Below, in pieces: positions 8,355 to 17,642 of a DNA stretch of 64,000 bases. Location: NCBI RefSeq assembly GCF_003034915.1, contig NZ_PZJX01000053.1, forward strand, positions 62,001 through 126,000, read 5' to 3'. The first letter of the stretch is position 1. Each line of letters begins with the position of its first letter. The position numbers were made by a program, and so were the translations under genes. This DNA comes from Mesorhizobium helmanticense (GTDB taxonomy: Bacteria > Pseudomonadota > Alphaproteobacteria > Rhizobiales > Rhizobiaceae). Under the pieces are notes generated by a model. The model ran no database searches. It was not told the origin of the DNA and saw only the letters and a program-made list of their open reading frames with translations.

Positions 8355-10010
8355 CTATGCTTTGTCCAGCCAGACCTTGTCCAACTGCAGCTCGAATGTC
8401 TGATGCATGCCTAGGTTCTTCACATAGATCGCATGGTGCCGGTAGAGCGAACGCCAGAACGCTTGGACCAGGATGCCGGAGTCTTGCAGGATGGACTCGA
8501 CGTCCTTCATCAGTTCCTTGCGCTTGTCGACATCCGGCATGGCCAGCGCCGCGTTGAGCTTCTTGTCGAATTCCGGGTTGGCGTAGCCCGACTCGTTCCA
8601 GGCCTCGCCGCTGCGATAGGCGATCGCCAGCACCTGGACGCCCAGCGGCCGCATGCCCCAATCGGTGGTCGACCACGGGTATTTCGTCCAGTCGTTCCAG
8701 AACGACGAGCCCGGAATGATGGTCCGCTTGACCTTGAAACCAGCCTCGCGCATCTGCGCGGCAACGACGTCGGCGGGGTCCTTCACATAGTCCGCATCGT
8801 AGGAGATCAGCTCGAACTCGTGATCCGTCTGGCCGGCCTCGGCCATCAGCGCCTTGGCCTTGGCGAGATCGCGTGGGACTTTCGGCAAAGCGTAATATTC
8901 CGGATGGATCGGGCAGACATGGTGGTTTTCGGCGACCTGTCCGAAGCCGCTGTAGCCGAGCTTCAGCACCGTCTCATTGTCTACCGCGAGTTGGATGGCG
9001 TTGCGCACCCGCTTGTCGTCATACGGTTTGTTGGTCACATTGGTGCGCAGCACGATGGTGCCGGCAGTGACGACCGGCTCCTTGACCAGCCCCATGCTGT
9101 CATAGAGGTCGACCGTGCCGCCGACCGTCTGGTAGTTGCAATCGATCTCACCGGCCTCGAAGGCGCTGGCGATGGCGGGGTTGGATGCGTCCGATCCGTA
9201 GTCGGTCCAGTCGACGCCATCGAGATAGGGCTCGCCGCCGAACCAGGTGAAGTCCTTGCGCCGCCGCACCGAGGCCGATTCGCCGACCTTGTACGAGATC
9301 AGCTCATAGGGACCGGTGCCCGGGGTCTTGAGCATATCGCCGCCGTTCTTGTCGAAGTCGCGATGAACGATGACGGCCGGATAATCGGCAAAGCCCGGAA
9401 TGATCGTGACGTCGGACTGTTGGCATTTCAGCTTCACCGTGTGGTCGTCGACCTTGGTGATGGCGCCGGCTGCCGCTTTCTTGGTGGCGGGATCGATGAG
9501 GGAGTTCATGCGGCCGGCCATCGAATTGCCTTCGGCCGCCTTGTCGCACCAGCGCTCGATGTTGTGGACGATGTCGTCGGCGTTGAAGTCGTCGCCGTTC
9601 GACCACTTCACGCCCTTGCGCAGATGCAGCGTATATTCGATAGCGTCGTCGCTCACCTCCCAGCTTTCGACCAGATGGCCCTCGAAGGTGAAGTCGGTGG
9701 TATAGCGGATCATGTAGTCGTTGCACTGGCGCATGACATTGGCGATCTCGGACCAGTCCCAGGAGCGCGGATCCTTCATTTCCTTGATGATCATCTGCAT
9801 CTTCAGGATGCCGCCCTTCTTGCCCGGCTCCAGGGCGGCGGCCTGCGCCGGCGACGAGCCGATCATTGAATAGGCGAACGCCGTGGAGGCGCCCATCGCG
9901 CTCGCCATGGCAAGAAACTCGCGGCGATCCATGCCGCCCTTCCTGACTTCGTCTGCGTAGCTTTCGATGACGGCCGGGACGCGGTCACCGTTGCTCTTGA
10001 AAATCGTCAT
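8355..10010 (-). CDS. ABC transporter substrate-binding protein, dipeptide/oligopeptide family (SBP_bac_5), Tat-exported
   Basis: A 551-residue periplasmic family-5 solute-binding protein. A twin-arginine signal is visible (DRREFL at 28-33, hydrophobic stretch to SSPAQA near 57). Typical blocks include LAESWEVSDDAIEYTLHLR-like text, GVKWSNGDDFNADDIV and GTGPYELISYK. The family captures peptides, opines, sugars and betaine-like amines. No permease or ATPase gene of the matching class lies in the window, so it is an orphan here. It is followed by the DMGDH-like oxidase and preceded by a LysR gene, and its promoter region holds an element shared with the RidA operon. Confidence 0.88.
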   Translation of the reverse strand: MTIFKSNGDRVPAVIESYADEVRKGGMDRREFLAMASAMGASTAFAYSMIGSSPAQAAALEPGKKGGILKMQMIIKEMKDPRSWDWSEIANVMRQCNDYMIRYTTDFTFEGHLVESWEVSDDAIEYTLHLRKGVKWSNGDDFNADDIVHNIERWCDKAAEGNSMAGRMNSLIDPATKKAAAGAITKVDDHTVKLKCQQSDVTIIPGFADYPAVIVHRDFDKNGGDMLKTPGTGPYELISYKVGESASVRRRKDFTWFGGEPYLDGVDWTDYGSDASNPAIASAFEAGEIDCNYQTVGGTVDLYDSMGLVKEPVVTAGTIVLRTNVTNKPYDDKRVRNAIQLAVDNETVLKLGYSGFGQVAENHHVCPIHPEYYALPKVPRDLAKAKALMAEAGQTDHEFELISYDADYVKDPADVVAAQMREAGFKVKRTIIPGSSFWNDWTKYPWSTTDWGMRPLGVQVLAIAYRSGEAWNESGYANPEFDKKLNAALAMPDVDKRKELMKDVESILQDSGILVQAFWRSLYRHHAIYVKNLGMHQTFELQLDKVWLDKA

Positions 10011-10131
10011 TGTGATTCTCCGGTTTGGGCTTTCCGCCCGTTACATTCCCCTTGCGTGGAAGATGTTAGAGGCGATGCAAAAATCCCGGAAGGGCTTGAG
10101 CCCGGGCAAACCGCGGAATCCCGGCTTGTGA

Positions 10132-10163
10132 GGCCTAAAAAAACGATGCCATTGGCCTGTCAA
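10132..10163 (-). promoter_or_regulatory. Promoter-like element upstream of the SBP gene (shared with 29915-29946)
   Basis: On the minus strand this 32-nt block reads TTGACA, a spacer containing ATGGC, a run of seven T, then A and GGCC. It lies 122 bp before the SBP start. A 32-nt block upstream of the RidA gene matches it at 25 positions with no gaps. TTGACA could be a -35 box with a T-rich -10 seventeen bases on, or the whole block could be a regulator site. Confidence 0.6.
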
Positions 10164-10200
10164 ATTTTGAGTTTGGAAAGTCCCCAGCTGCGAAACAGCT

Positions 10201-11088
10201 TTAGGCGCTGTCTTCCTGTGCCCGTAAAAGAATCCATTCCCGCACCGTGCGCGCGATGTTTCCCTTCGAAAGCTGGTTCTCGGTAAGATAGTAATTCCAG
10301 GGACTCGCGGGTCGGATCACGAAGGGTTCGACGAGCAGCCCTCGTCGCAGATACGCATGGGCAAGCGAGCGCTGGGTCGCGACGAGCCCTGCCCCCATGG
10401 CGGCCAGTTCGAGCGCGATGTTGGACGCGTTGGTTGTCAGACCCTTGTCGTAATCTGTCATATCGACGCCAAGCGCCGAGGTGACGACCTGCCAGTATTC
10501 CTGGCGGCCATGCACGAAGATCCAGTCCGCCTTGAGAATATCCTCAGGTGCCTTCAAGGCATTCTCTCCATCCAGCAATGCTGGGGCGCACAGCAAAACC
10601 AATTCGTCGTTCCAGAGCGGGACGCCGGCGGGCGGGCGGTCGTCGAAACGCCGTGTGGAAATCGTTATGTCGGCGATCTGCTCGGTGAGATCCTCCCAGA
10701 TCGTGCCATGGAGCACGATCTCGATTTCGGGGTGCTTCTTTCGAAAGACCGCCATGCAACCGGCCAGCCAGTTTTCCGCCAGGCTCATCGGACAGGAGAC
10801 GACCACCGTGCGATTGCGCGACGAGGTCACGATCGCCTCCGTCGCCTGGTCGATCTGGTCGAGCGCCTGACGCAACGTCGGCAGGAACGCCTCGCCCATT
10901 TCGGTGAGCTTGAGGCTGCGCGGGTAGCGGATGAACAACTGCCGGCCGATATAGTGCTCGAGCGAGCGAACATGTGTGCTGACCGCAGCCTGCGTGTAGC
11001 CAAGTTCCTTGGCAGCCAGGGTGAAGCTGAGATGACGGGCCGAACTCTCAAAGGACCTGATATAGTTCAAAGGGGGCGGCGGCTTCAT
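10201..11088 (-). CDS. LysR-family transcriptional regulator (GcvA-like)
   Basis: A 295-residue LysR regulator. The N terminus PPPLNYIRSFESSARHLSF and the helix-turn-helix at about 22-51 (AAKELGYTQAAVSTHVRSLE) are GcvA-like, and the C-terminal part is the effector-binding fold. The ATG at 11086-11088 is chosen because AGGAG sits seven bases upstream; a GTG six codons earlier overlaps that ribosome-binding site. It is divergent from the MmgE/PrpD-sox operon and upstream of the SBP-oxidase genes, so it is the obvious candidate regulator of both arms. The palindrome TTTGGCCAAA at 11175-11184 in the divergent gap is a possible binding site. Confidence 0.88.
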   Translation of the reverse strand: MKPPPPLNYIRSFESSARHLSFTLAAKELGYTQAAVSTHVRSLEHYIGRQLFIRYPRSLKLTEMGEAFLPTLRQALDQIDQATEAIVTSSRNRTVVVSCPMSLAENWLAGCMAVFRKKHPEIEIVLHGTIWEDLTEQIADITISTRRFDDRPPAGVPLWNDELVLLCAPALLDGENALKAPEDILKADWIFVHGRQEYWQVVTSALGVDMTDYDKGLTTNASNIALELAAMGAGLVATQRSLAHAYLRRGLLVEPFVIRPASPWNYYLTENQLSKGNIARTVREWILLRAQEDSA

Positions 11089-11253
11089 CGCAAACTCCTG
11101 CAACACGCGTGGGACACGCTATCGCACGGGCAGGCAGCCGTTCAATTGCGAGAAAGCGTCAAGACATAGATATTTTTGGCCAAAGCCGCCAAACTAATCA
11201 CGTGAAAGCTCGATGGACCCAATTTATTGATGTTGTGACTGCAGAGGGGAGTA

Positions 11254-12678
11254 ATGCAAGTGGCTGTGCCGTCGCATCGGCGTGAAAGGCCTGACACGAG
11301 TACCAGCGTTGCCGTTCGCCTGGCCGATTTCGTGTTGCGGCGCCCGCCGGCCGTATTCCCCGCACCTGTCCTGGAACAGGCACGCTATCTCCTGCTGGAT
11401 ACGCTCGGAATTGCCATTGCGGCCGGTCCGATGGAAGCAGGCCGGATTGCCCGCGACACCGCCGCGCTTCTCTACGGCTCGACCGACCCGCTGCATTCGG
11501 CGCGCATGCTTTTCGACGGTCGCCGCGCCAGCATCGCCGGGGCCGCTTATGCAGCGGCGACGCAGATCGACAATCTGGACGGCCACGACGGATACAGTCC
11601 GACCAAGGGCCATATCGGAGTCGCTGTCGTACCGGCGCTGGCAGCGCTTGCGGAAGCGCGCCCCGATCTCGAGGGGCCGGAGGCGCTGGCATCTCTGGTG
11701 GTCGGCTACGAAATTGCCGGCCGTGCCGGCATCGCGCTGCATGCGACGGTCTCGGACTATCATACGTCTGGTGCATGGAATGCGCTCGGCGTGGCCGCGG
11801 TGGCGGCGCGCCTGCGGCGGTTCAACGACGGACAATTGCGCGAGACGCTCGGCATTGCCGAATATCATGGCCCGCGCAGCCAGATGATGCGCGAGATCGC
11901 CACTCCAACGATGCTGCATGACGGCTCCGGCGTCGGTGCGTTGACGGGCCTGTCGGCCGCGGTGCTCGCAGAACGCGGCTTCACCGGCGCGCCGGCGATC
12001 ACCGTCGAAGCGCCCGAAGTCGCTCCGCATTGGCAGGATCTCGGCGCCTTCTGGCAGGTACTGCACCAGTATGTGAAGCCGTACCCGATCTGCCGCTGGG
12101 CGCATGCGGCGATCGACGCGACGCGCGGGATCTGCCTGGCGCATCATCTGATGCCAGCCGACATCAGGCACGTTCAGGTCAACAGTTTTCACTACGCCGC
12201 CACGCTGTTCGACGGCATGCCGGACACGACATCGAAAGCGCAATACAGCCTGCGCTTCGCCGTCGCGACCTTCATCATGCATGGCCGCATCGGGCTGGAG
12301 CACATTTCCGGCAGCGGGCTGGATGACGGTGCGGTCGCCGAAATGCTGAAGCGCATCACCGTCTCGGAATCGGAACGCCATAGCGCCCGCTTCCCGGCCG
12401 GCCGCTGGGCCGATGTTGTGATCTCGACGACCGACGGCCGTTTGCTCGTTTCAGGTGATGTCCACGCGCGCGGCGGACCGGAGGCGCCGCTGACGGATCT
12501 GGAAATCGAGGCCAAGTACATGGAATTCGCGACGCCGGTGCTTGGACAGGGCCGCGCCGCGGCGATCCGCGACAAAGTGCTCTCGCTCAACGACCGCGAC
12601 AGCCTCTTTTCCGATCTCTCGGCGTTGCTCTACGATCCTCCAGTGATCACCAAGATGCTCCAGCGGCCGGCCTGGTAG
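11254..12678 (+). CDS. MmgE/PrpD family protein
   Basis: A 474-residue member of the MmgE/PrpD family, which includes 2-methylcitrate dehydratase, cis-aconitate decarboxylase and related lyases or epimerases. Family text is clear: LLDTLGIAIAAGPM (46-59), DNLDGHDGYSPTKGHIG, VVGYEIAGRAG, and KPYPICRWAHAAIDA, whose HP-like patch is part of the active site. GAGGGGAG precedes the ATG closely. It is the first gene of the rightward operon and ends 8 bp before soxB. There is no propionate gene set around it, so a dehydratase or isomerase step in the same amine pathway is more likely. The substrate is unknown. Confidence 0.85.
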   Translation: MQVAVPSHRRERPDTSTSVAVRLADFVLRRPPAVFPAPVLEQARYLLLDTLGIAIAAGPMEAGRIARDTAALLYGSTDPLHSARMLFDGRRASIAGAAYAAATQIDNLDGHDGYSPTKGHIGVAVVPALAALAEARPDLEGPEALASLVVGYEIAGRAGIALHATVSDYHTSGAWNALGVAAVAARLRRFNDGQLRETLGIAEYHGPRSQMMREIATPTMLHDGSGVGALTGLSAAVLAERGFTGAPAITVEAPEVAPHWQDLGAFWQVLHQYVKPYPICRWAHAAIDATRGICLAHHLMPADIRHVQVNSFHYAATLFDGMPDTTSKAQYSLRFAVATFIMHGRIGLEHISGSGLDDGAVAEMLKRITVSESERHSARFPAGRWADVVISTTDGRLLVSGDVHARGGPEAPLTDLEIEAKYMEFATPVLGQGRAAAIRDKVLSLNDRDSLFSDLSALLYDPPVITKMLQRPAW

Positions 12679-12685
12679 TCCCAAG

Positions 12686-13927
12686 ATGCCGCTCAGGCTC
12701 CTGAAATACGGCCTCAGCCGGGACTATCCGGTCAGCGGCGACATTCCCGCAACGCCGGACCTCAAGCCCTCCTACGACGTGGTCATCGTCGGTGGCGGCG
12801 GCCACGGACTGTCATGCGCGCATCACCTTGCGAAATACCATGGCATAAGCCGTGTCGCGGTCATCGAGAAGGGTTACCTTGCCGGCGGTAACACCGCGCG
12901 TAACACCACGACGATCCGCTCAAACTACATCACCGCCGAAGGCATCGCCTTCTACAAGGAAGGCGTCGAGCTGTTCGAGACCCTGTCGCAGGAACTCGAT
13001 TTCAACGTCATGTTCTCGCAACGCGGCCAGCTGACGCTGGCACACACGGAGGCGACCCTGCGCAGCTTTCATGCGCGCGCCGAGATGGGCAAGCATCTGG
13101 GTACGCGCACCGAAGTTGTCGACCAGAAGGCGGTCGAGGAACTCGTCCCAACCTTGAACATGGATTATGGCGGTTCGCTCGAAATCCTCGGCGGGCTTTG
13201 GCATGCCGACGGCGGTACCGCCAGGCATGATGCGGTTGCCTGGGGCTATGCCGCGCAGGCGTCGCGACGCGGCGTCGAGATCCACCAGCGGACCGAAGTG
13301 GAAGGCTTCGAGGTCGTCGGCGACCGGGTCCGGGCCGTCAAGACGAATAGGGGCCGTATCGCCTGCGGTCAGGTGCTGATTGCGACCGGCGGGATGAACT
13401 ACGACGTGGCGCTGATGGCCGGCGTCGAGCTTCCCATCCGCTGCTATCCGCTGCAGGCCATGGTGACGCAGCCGCTCAAGCCGTGGCTGCACACGCTGGT
13501 CTCCTCCGTCTCATTGCACACCTATCTGGTGCAGTCGTCGCGCGGCGAGGTCGTCATCGGCGGCGGGTCCGATCCCTACCAGCTATACTCGACGCGCTCG
13601 ACGCTGGACATGAAGGAACACCTCGCCGAGGGCGCCGTGCACCTCTTCCCGTTCCTGCAAGGCGTGCGGCTGCTCAGGCAATGGGCCGGGATCACCGACA
13701 TGACGCCGGACTACAGCCCGATCATGGGTGCCAGCCCACTCGCCAATCTGTGGCTCGATTGCGGATGGGGGACATGGGGGTTCAAGGCGACGCCCGTCGC
13801 CGGCAAACGCATGGCGGAGACGATCGCCAAGGGGTGCATGCCCGACATCTTGAAGCCCTTCGCGCTCGAGCGGTTCGAAACCTTCCAGCTGCTCAACGAA
13901 ATGGGCGCGACGGCGGCGAGCCACTGA
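12686..13927 (+). CDS. soxB: Heterotetrameric sarcosine oxidase, beta subunit
   Basis: A 413-residue FAD subunit of sarcosine oxidase, which oxidises N-methylglycine-type amines to the imine and then to formaldehyde or methylene-THF. The dinucleotide fold DVVIVGGGGHGLSCAHHLA is at 31-49 and ARNTTTIRSNYIT, a family signature, at 71-83. GGTARHDAVAWGYA (176-189) contains His181, in the region that binds FMN covalently in characterised beta subunits. The gene follows MmgE/PrpD by 7 bp and is followed two bases later by soxD. The order B, D, A, G is the classical one, but purU and glyA are absent from this operon, and the true substrate may be another N-methylated amine. Confidence 0.92.
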   Translation: MPLRLLKYGLSRDYPVSGDIPATPDLKPSYDVVIVGGGGHGLSCAHHLAKYHGISRVAVIEKGYLAGGNTARNTTTIRSNYITAEGIAFYKEGVELFETLSQELDFNVMFSQRGQLTLAHTEATLRSFHARAEMGKHLGTRTEVVDQKAVEELVPTLNMDYGGSLEILGGLWHADGGTARHDAVAWGYAAQASRRGVEIHQRTEVEGFEVVGDRVRAVKTNRGRIACGQVLIATGGMNYDVALMAGVELPIRCYPLQAMVTQPLKPWLHTLVSSVSLHTYLVQSSRGEVVIGGGSDPYQLYSTRSTLDMKEHLAEGAVHLFPFLQGVRLLRQWAGITDMTPDYSPIMGASPLANLWLDCGWGTWGFKATPVAGKRMAETIAKGCMPDILKPFALERFETFQLLNEMGATAASH

Positions 13928-13929
13928 CC

Positions 13930-14196
13930 ATGAAACTGCTGATTTGCCCGATGAACGGCCCGCGCAACATAGACGAGTTCCAGTCGTTCGGACCCGTCCC
14001 CGCCGAGCCGGACCCGGACCGAACCGCCGATGCCGACTGGTCGCGGCATCTGTTCCGCGCCGAGAACCGCAGGGGCATCGTGGTCGAGTGGTGGCGCCAC
14101 GTGCCAAGCAATTACTTTTTTCTGGCCGAGCGCGATCTCGTCACCAATGAAGTCGTCCGGACATTCGATCCGTCCGAACGCCGGGACCAATCATGA
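13930..14196 (+). CDS. soxD: Sarcosine oxidase, delta subunit (zinc-ligand-poor variant)
   Basis: An 88-residue protein in the soxD position, with the delta-subunit architecture: LLICPMNGPRNIDEF at the N terminus, a WSRHLFRAENRRGIVVEWW centre and NEVVRTFDP at the end. Canonical delta subunits bind zinc through Cys-x2-Cys near the N terminus plus a later His and Cys. Here only Cys6 remains, Cys9 is replaced in CPMNG, and the later cysteines are missing (HVPSNYFF). The stop overlaps the soxA start by four bases (ATGA), so translation is coupled. It is probably a structural subunit that has lost its zinc. Confidence 0.87.
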   Translation: MKLLICPMNGPRNIDEFQSFGPVPAEPDPDRTADADWSRHLFRAENRRGIVVEWWRHVPSNYFFLAERDLVTNEVVRTFDPSERRDQS

Positions 14197-17051
14197 ACCG
14201 GCTGCCTGCGCCCTGGGGAAGCCGGATCGATCGAAGCCGTCCCTTACGCTTCAGCTTCGAAGGCAAGGACTTCGAGGGTTATGCCGGCGACAGCATCGCC
14301 AGCGCGCTCGCAGCCTCCGGACAATGGGTGCTGTCGCGTTCCTTCAAATATCATCGGCCGCGCGGCATCCTCTCAATGACCGGCGCCGACGCCAACACGC
14401 TGGTGCAATTGCCGTTCGAACCGAACGTCGCCGCAGATCGCACGCCGATCAGCGAAGGGTTGCGGGTCAGCGCGCAGAACGTCAACGGCACGCTCGAACG
14501 CGACCGCGACGCGATCATCGACAGACTAGGACGTTTTCTGCCGGTCGGCTTCTACTACCGCACCTTCATGGGGCCGCGCCGCGACAGCTGGCTGAAATTC
14601 TGGGAACCGATGATCCGCCGCAAGGCCGGACTGGGCGTGGTCGACACCAAGGCCCCGCACCGGCATTTCGACAAGACGCACCTGCACTGCGATATCCTCG
14701 TGGTCGGCGCCGGTCCAGCGGGACTGAACGCCGCCATTGCTGCCGCCGAGGCGGGCGCGGATGTCGTGCTTTGCGACGAGAACCCGGAGATCGGCGGTTC
14801 GTTGACCTACGGCCGGCACGATCCGGCCCTCCTTGCCGACCTGTCTTCCAAACTTGAGGCGTTACCCAATCTGCGCCTGCTGACCGGGACCGTCTGCAAC
14901 GGATGGTATGAGGACAATTGGCTGCCCTTGATTCAGGGCGACCGGCTCTATCGCACACGGGCGCGCGCGGTGATCCTGGCCACAGGCTCGATCGAACAGC
15001 CCGCCATCTTCCGCAACAACGACCTGCCGGGGATCATGCTGGGCGGCGCGGCGCAGCGGCTGATCCGCCATTACGGCGTGCGCCCGGGACAAAAGGCCGT
15101 GGTGCTGGCCACCGGCGATGAGGGCTATTGCGTCGCGCTCGATCTGGTTGAGGCCGGCGTCTCGGTCATACTGGTCGCCGATCCGAGATCCGACGGCGAG
15201 ACAGGCACCTTCGAAGCCGAGTTGCACGGCAAGGGCGTGGCCATCCGGAAGGCCGTGACGATCGAAGCCGCCCAGGGGATCGCGGGAAATCGTCACCTTG
15301 CGCGGGTCCGTGTCGGCGGGCGCTGGATCGAGTGCGACCTGCTGGCTGTCACGGCTGGCCAGGTGCCCGCCTGGCAGCTGCCTTGTCAGGCTGGAGCAAA
15401 AGTCGGCTATGACGCCGCTAGCGGATCGATGATGCTCAGCTTGCCGAAAGCGCCGGTCCACCTTGCCGGCTCTGTCGCTGGAGACAGCGATCTACAGGGC
15501 GCGATTGCCGGCGGCCATCGCGCGGCCGTGGCCGCACTTTTGGGGCTCGGCCATGCTGTTGTAGAGGACAAAATATTCACCAGGCCTATGGCTACCAGCC
15601 CGGTCCATGTGCAGCCGATCGTTGCCGATCCGAAGGGCCGCGATTTCGTCGACTTCGACGAGGATCTCCAGGTCAAGGATCTCCAGAACGCGGTCAAGGA
15701 GGGTTATCGCGAAATCGAGCTGGTCAAGCGTTTCACCACCGTCGGCATGGGCCCGAGCCAGGGTCGCCATTCTGCGCTGGCGACGGCGAGGGTCGTCGCC
15801 GCAGCGACCAGCCGCACGGTGGCCGAAGTCGGCATCACCACCGCGCGCCCACCGGTCGGACCGGAGACGCTTGGCGTGCTTGCCGGCCACCACGAACCGC
15901 TCGAGCGGCGCACAGCTCTGCACGCCAGGCATTTGGCGCTGAACGCCGTGATGAAGCCGGTAGGCGCGTGGTGGCGGCCGTATTTCTATGGCGATGCCGG
16001 CGCGGCCGAAAAGATGATCCGCGACGAGATCACGGCGGTGCGGCAAGGGGTTGGCCTGCTCGACGTGTCGACGCTCGGCAAGCTGGAACTGCGCGGACCC
16101 GATGCCGGCGAATTCCTCGACCGCCTCTACACGATGGCGCATGCCAACCAGCCTGTCGGGCGTGTGCGCTATTGCCTGATGCTCAACGAGATGGGCTCGG
16201 TGGTCGATGACGGCGTCGCCTACCGCATGGCGGAGGACCGGTTCTATGTGACGGCAACCACGGGTGCAGTCTCGCGTGTCTATGCCGACATGCTGTTCTG
16301 GAACGCGCAATGGCGCTTGCGGGTCGATGTCCTCAACCTCACCGGCGCGTTCTGCGGCCTGAATGTCACCGGACCGAAAGCCCGGGCGGTGCTTGAGGCG
16401 CTGGAGAGCGACATCGATTTCGGGCGCGAGGCATTCCCCTATCTCAGCGGCCGCGAAGGCGTCATCGCCGGCGTGCCGGTGCGCGTCATGCGGATCGGTT
16501 TCACCGGCGAGCTGAGCTACGAACTGCATTGTCCATCCAGCCTCGCACCCGCCCTCTGGGACGCGGTGATGACTGCCGGCAAACCGTACGGCTTGAAGCC
16601 TTACGGTCTCGAAGCCTCGCGCATCCTTCGCCTGGAGAAGGGGCACATCCTGATCGGCCAGGACACCGATGCGATCACCACGCCGGACGAGCTCGGCTTT
16701 GGCTGGGCGGTCTCGAAGAAGAAGCCGTTCTTCGTCGGCAAACGGTCGATCGAGATGCGCGCAAGGCTGGGCCAGTCGCGCAAGCTCGTCGGCCTGCGAT
16801 TTCCGGCCGATGCCAGGGATCTACCCGGCGAAAGCTGCCTCATACTGCGCAGCAATGCTCCCGTCGGACAGATCACCTCGATCGGCTTCTCGCCGACGCT
16901 CGGCTGCACCATCGCGCTCGCCTACGTCCATATCGACGACTCCACGGAGGGGAGCCTGGTGACGGTGAAGTGCCGGAACGGCAATCTGGTCGATGGGCCG
17001 GTGGTTGCTCACGCTTTCTTCGATCCCGCCAATGCACGGCAGGAGATGTAG
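14193..17051 (+). CDS. soxA: Sarcosine oxidase, alpha subunit
   Basis: A 952-residue alpha subunit. The first ~110 residues form the ferredoxin-like domain (RPLRFSFEGKDFEGYAGDSI, later SFKYHRPRGILS). A second dinucleotide fold, ILVVGAGPAGLNAAIAAAEA, begins near residue 169 and binds NAD in known enzymes. From about residue 600 the protein is a T-protein/aminomethyltransferase fold (GLLDVSTLGKLELRGPDAGE, later GFTGELSYELHCPSS) that transfers the methylene group to tetrahydrofolate. It is joined to soxD by a 4-base overlap and to soxG with no gap. Length and domain order are normal for the family. Confidence 0.93.
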   Translation: MNRLPAPWGSRIDRSRPLRFSFEGKDFEGYAGDSIASALAASGQWVLSRSFKYHRPRGILSMTGADANTLVQLPFEPNVAADRTPISEGLRVSAQNVNGTLERDRDAIIDRLGRFLPVGFYYRTFMGPRRDSWLKFWEPMIRRKAGLGVVDTKAPHRHFDKTHLHCDILVVGAGPAGLNAAIAAAEAGADVVLCDENPEIGGSLTYGRHDPALLADLSSKLEALPNLRLLTGTVCNGWYEDNWLPLIQGDRLYRTRARAVILATGSIEQPAIFRNNDLPGIMLGGAAQRLIRHYGVRPGQKAVVLATGDEGYCVALDLVEAGVSVILVADPRSDGETGTFEAELHGKGVAIRKAVTIEAAQGIAGNRHLARVRVGGRWIECDLLAVTAGQVPAWQLPCQAGAKVGYDAASGSMMLSLPKAPVHLAGSVAGDSDLQGAIAGGHRAAVAALLGLGHAVVEDKIFTRPMATSPVHVQPIVADPKGRDFVDFDEDLQVKDLQNAVKEGYREIELVKRFTTVGMGPSQGRHSALATARVVAAATSRTVAEVGITTARPPVGPETLGVLAGHHEPLERRTALHARHLALNAVMKPVGAWWRPYFYGDAGAAEKMIRDEITAVRQGVGLLDVSTLGKLELRGPDAGEFLDRLYTMAHANQPVGRVRYCLMLNEMGSVVDDGVAYRMAEDRFYVTATTGAVSRVYADMLFWNAQWRLRVDVLNLTGAFCGLNVTGPKARAVLEALESDIDFGREAFPYLSGREGVIAGVPVRVMRIGFTGELSYELHCPSSLAPALWDAVMTAGKPYGLKPYGLEASRILRLEKGHILIGQDTDAITTPDELGFGWAVSKKKPFFVGKRSIEMRARLGQSRKLVGLRFPADARDLPGESCLILRSNAPVGQITSIGFSPTLGCTIALAYVHIDDSTEGSLVTVKCRNGNLVDGPVVAHAFFDPANARQEM

Positions 17052-17642
17052 ATGGCGGCAAGTGCGGTGTTTCCCTTCATGGCCGGCGGCGCGGCTGACG
17101 GCACGAAGCTGCCCACTGGTGCGTTGGCGCTGAGCGACCTGACGGCCAGTCCGCGTTTTGGCCTGAAGGGCGGCGGCAGCGCTGCCTGGCTCACGGCACA
17201 CGGCATCTCCTTGCCTGCAGTCAATCACATCGGCGCGTATCACGGCATGCGGATCTTGCGTCTCGGCAACGAGGACATCCTGCTGCTTGCCGAAGGTGCC
17301 GGCGAAGCGCTTGCCGAACTCAAAGCTGGCTGGGCGAACGATGCCGGGCCGAAAGGCTATTCGTCATGGCGCGAGGAGGGCTGGGCATGGCTGCGCCTCT
17401 CTGGCCCGCACGCGCCGCAATCGATGAGCCGGCTATGCGCGCTTGATCTCAGAGCCGATAGATTCGGTGTCGACGACATTGCGCAAACACGCGTCGGTCA
17501 CATCGAGGCCGTCACGTTCCGCTCGCAAACAGGTTTCGATGTACTGTTCGACGTCACCGCATCGGTCTACTTCGCCAGGACGGCAGCGGCGGCGGCCAGA
17601 CACTGCACGGATTTTTTGATCGATACGGAAGGACACGCATGA
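17052..17642 (+). CDS. soxG: Sarcosine oxidase, gamma subunit
   Basis: A 196-residue gamma subunit with a T-protein-like fold. Visible family features are ALSDLTASPRFGLKGGGSAAWL at the N terminus in split form, GNEDILLLAE in the middle, WLRLSGPHAPQSMSRLCALD and TRVGHIEAVTFR. In the tetramer it helps to position the folate site; it has no separate activity known. It begins directly after the soxA stop codon and overlaps the DapA-like gene by four bases, so all of these genes are translationally coupled. Assignment rests on both sequence and its place in the BDAG order. Confidence 0.88.
   Translation: MAASAVFPFMAGGAADGTKLPTGALALSDLTASPRFGLKGGGSAAWLTAHGISLPAVNHIGAYHGMRILRLGNEDILLLAEGAGEALAELKAGWANDAGPKGYSSWREEGWAWLRLSGPHAPQSMSRLCALDLRADRFGVDDIAQTRVGHIEAVTFRSQTGFDVLFDVTASVYFARTAAAAARHCTDFLIDTEGHA

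Noticed and set aside
8433..9869. A 478-codon plus-strand frame opposite the solute-binding protein
   Set aside because: Antisense shadow with low-complexity Val/Ala/Arg composition.
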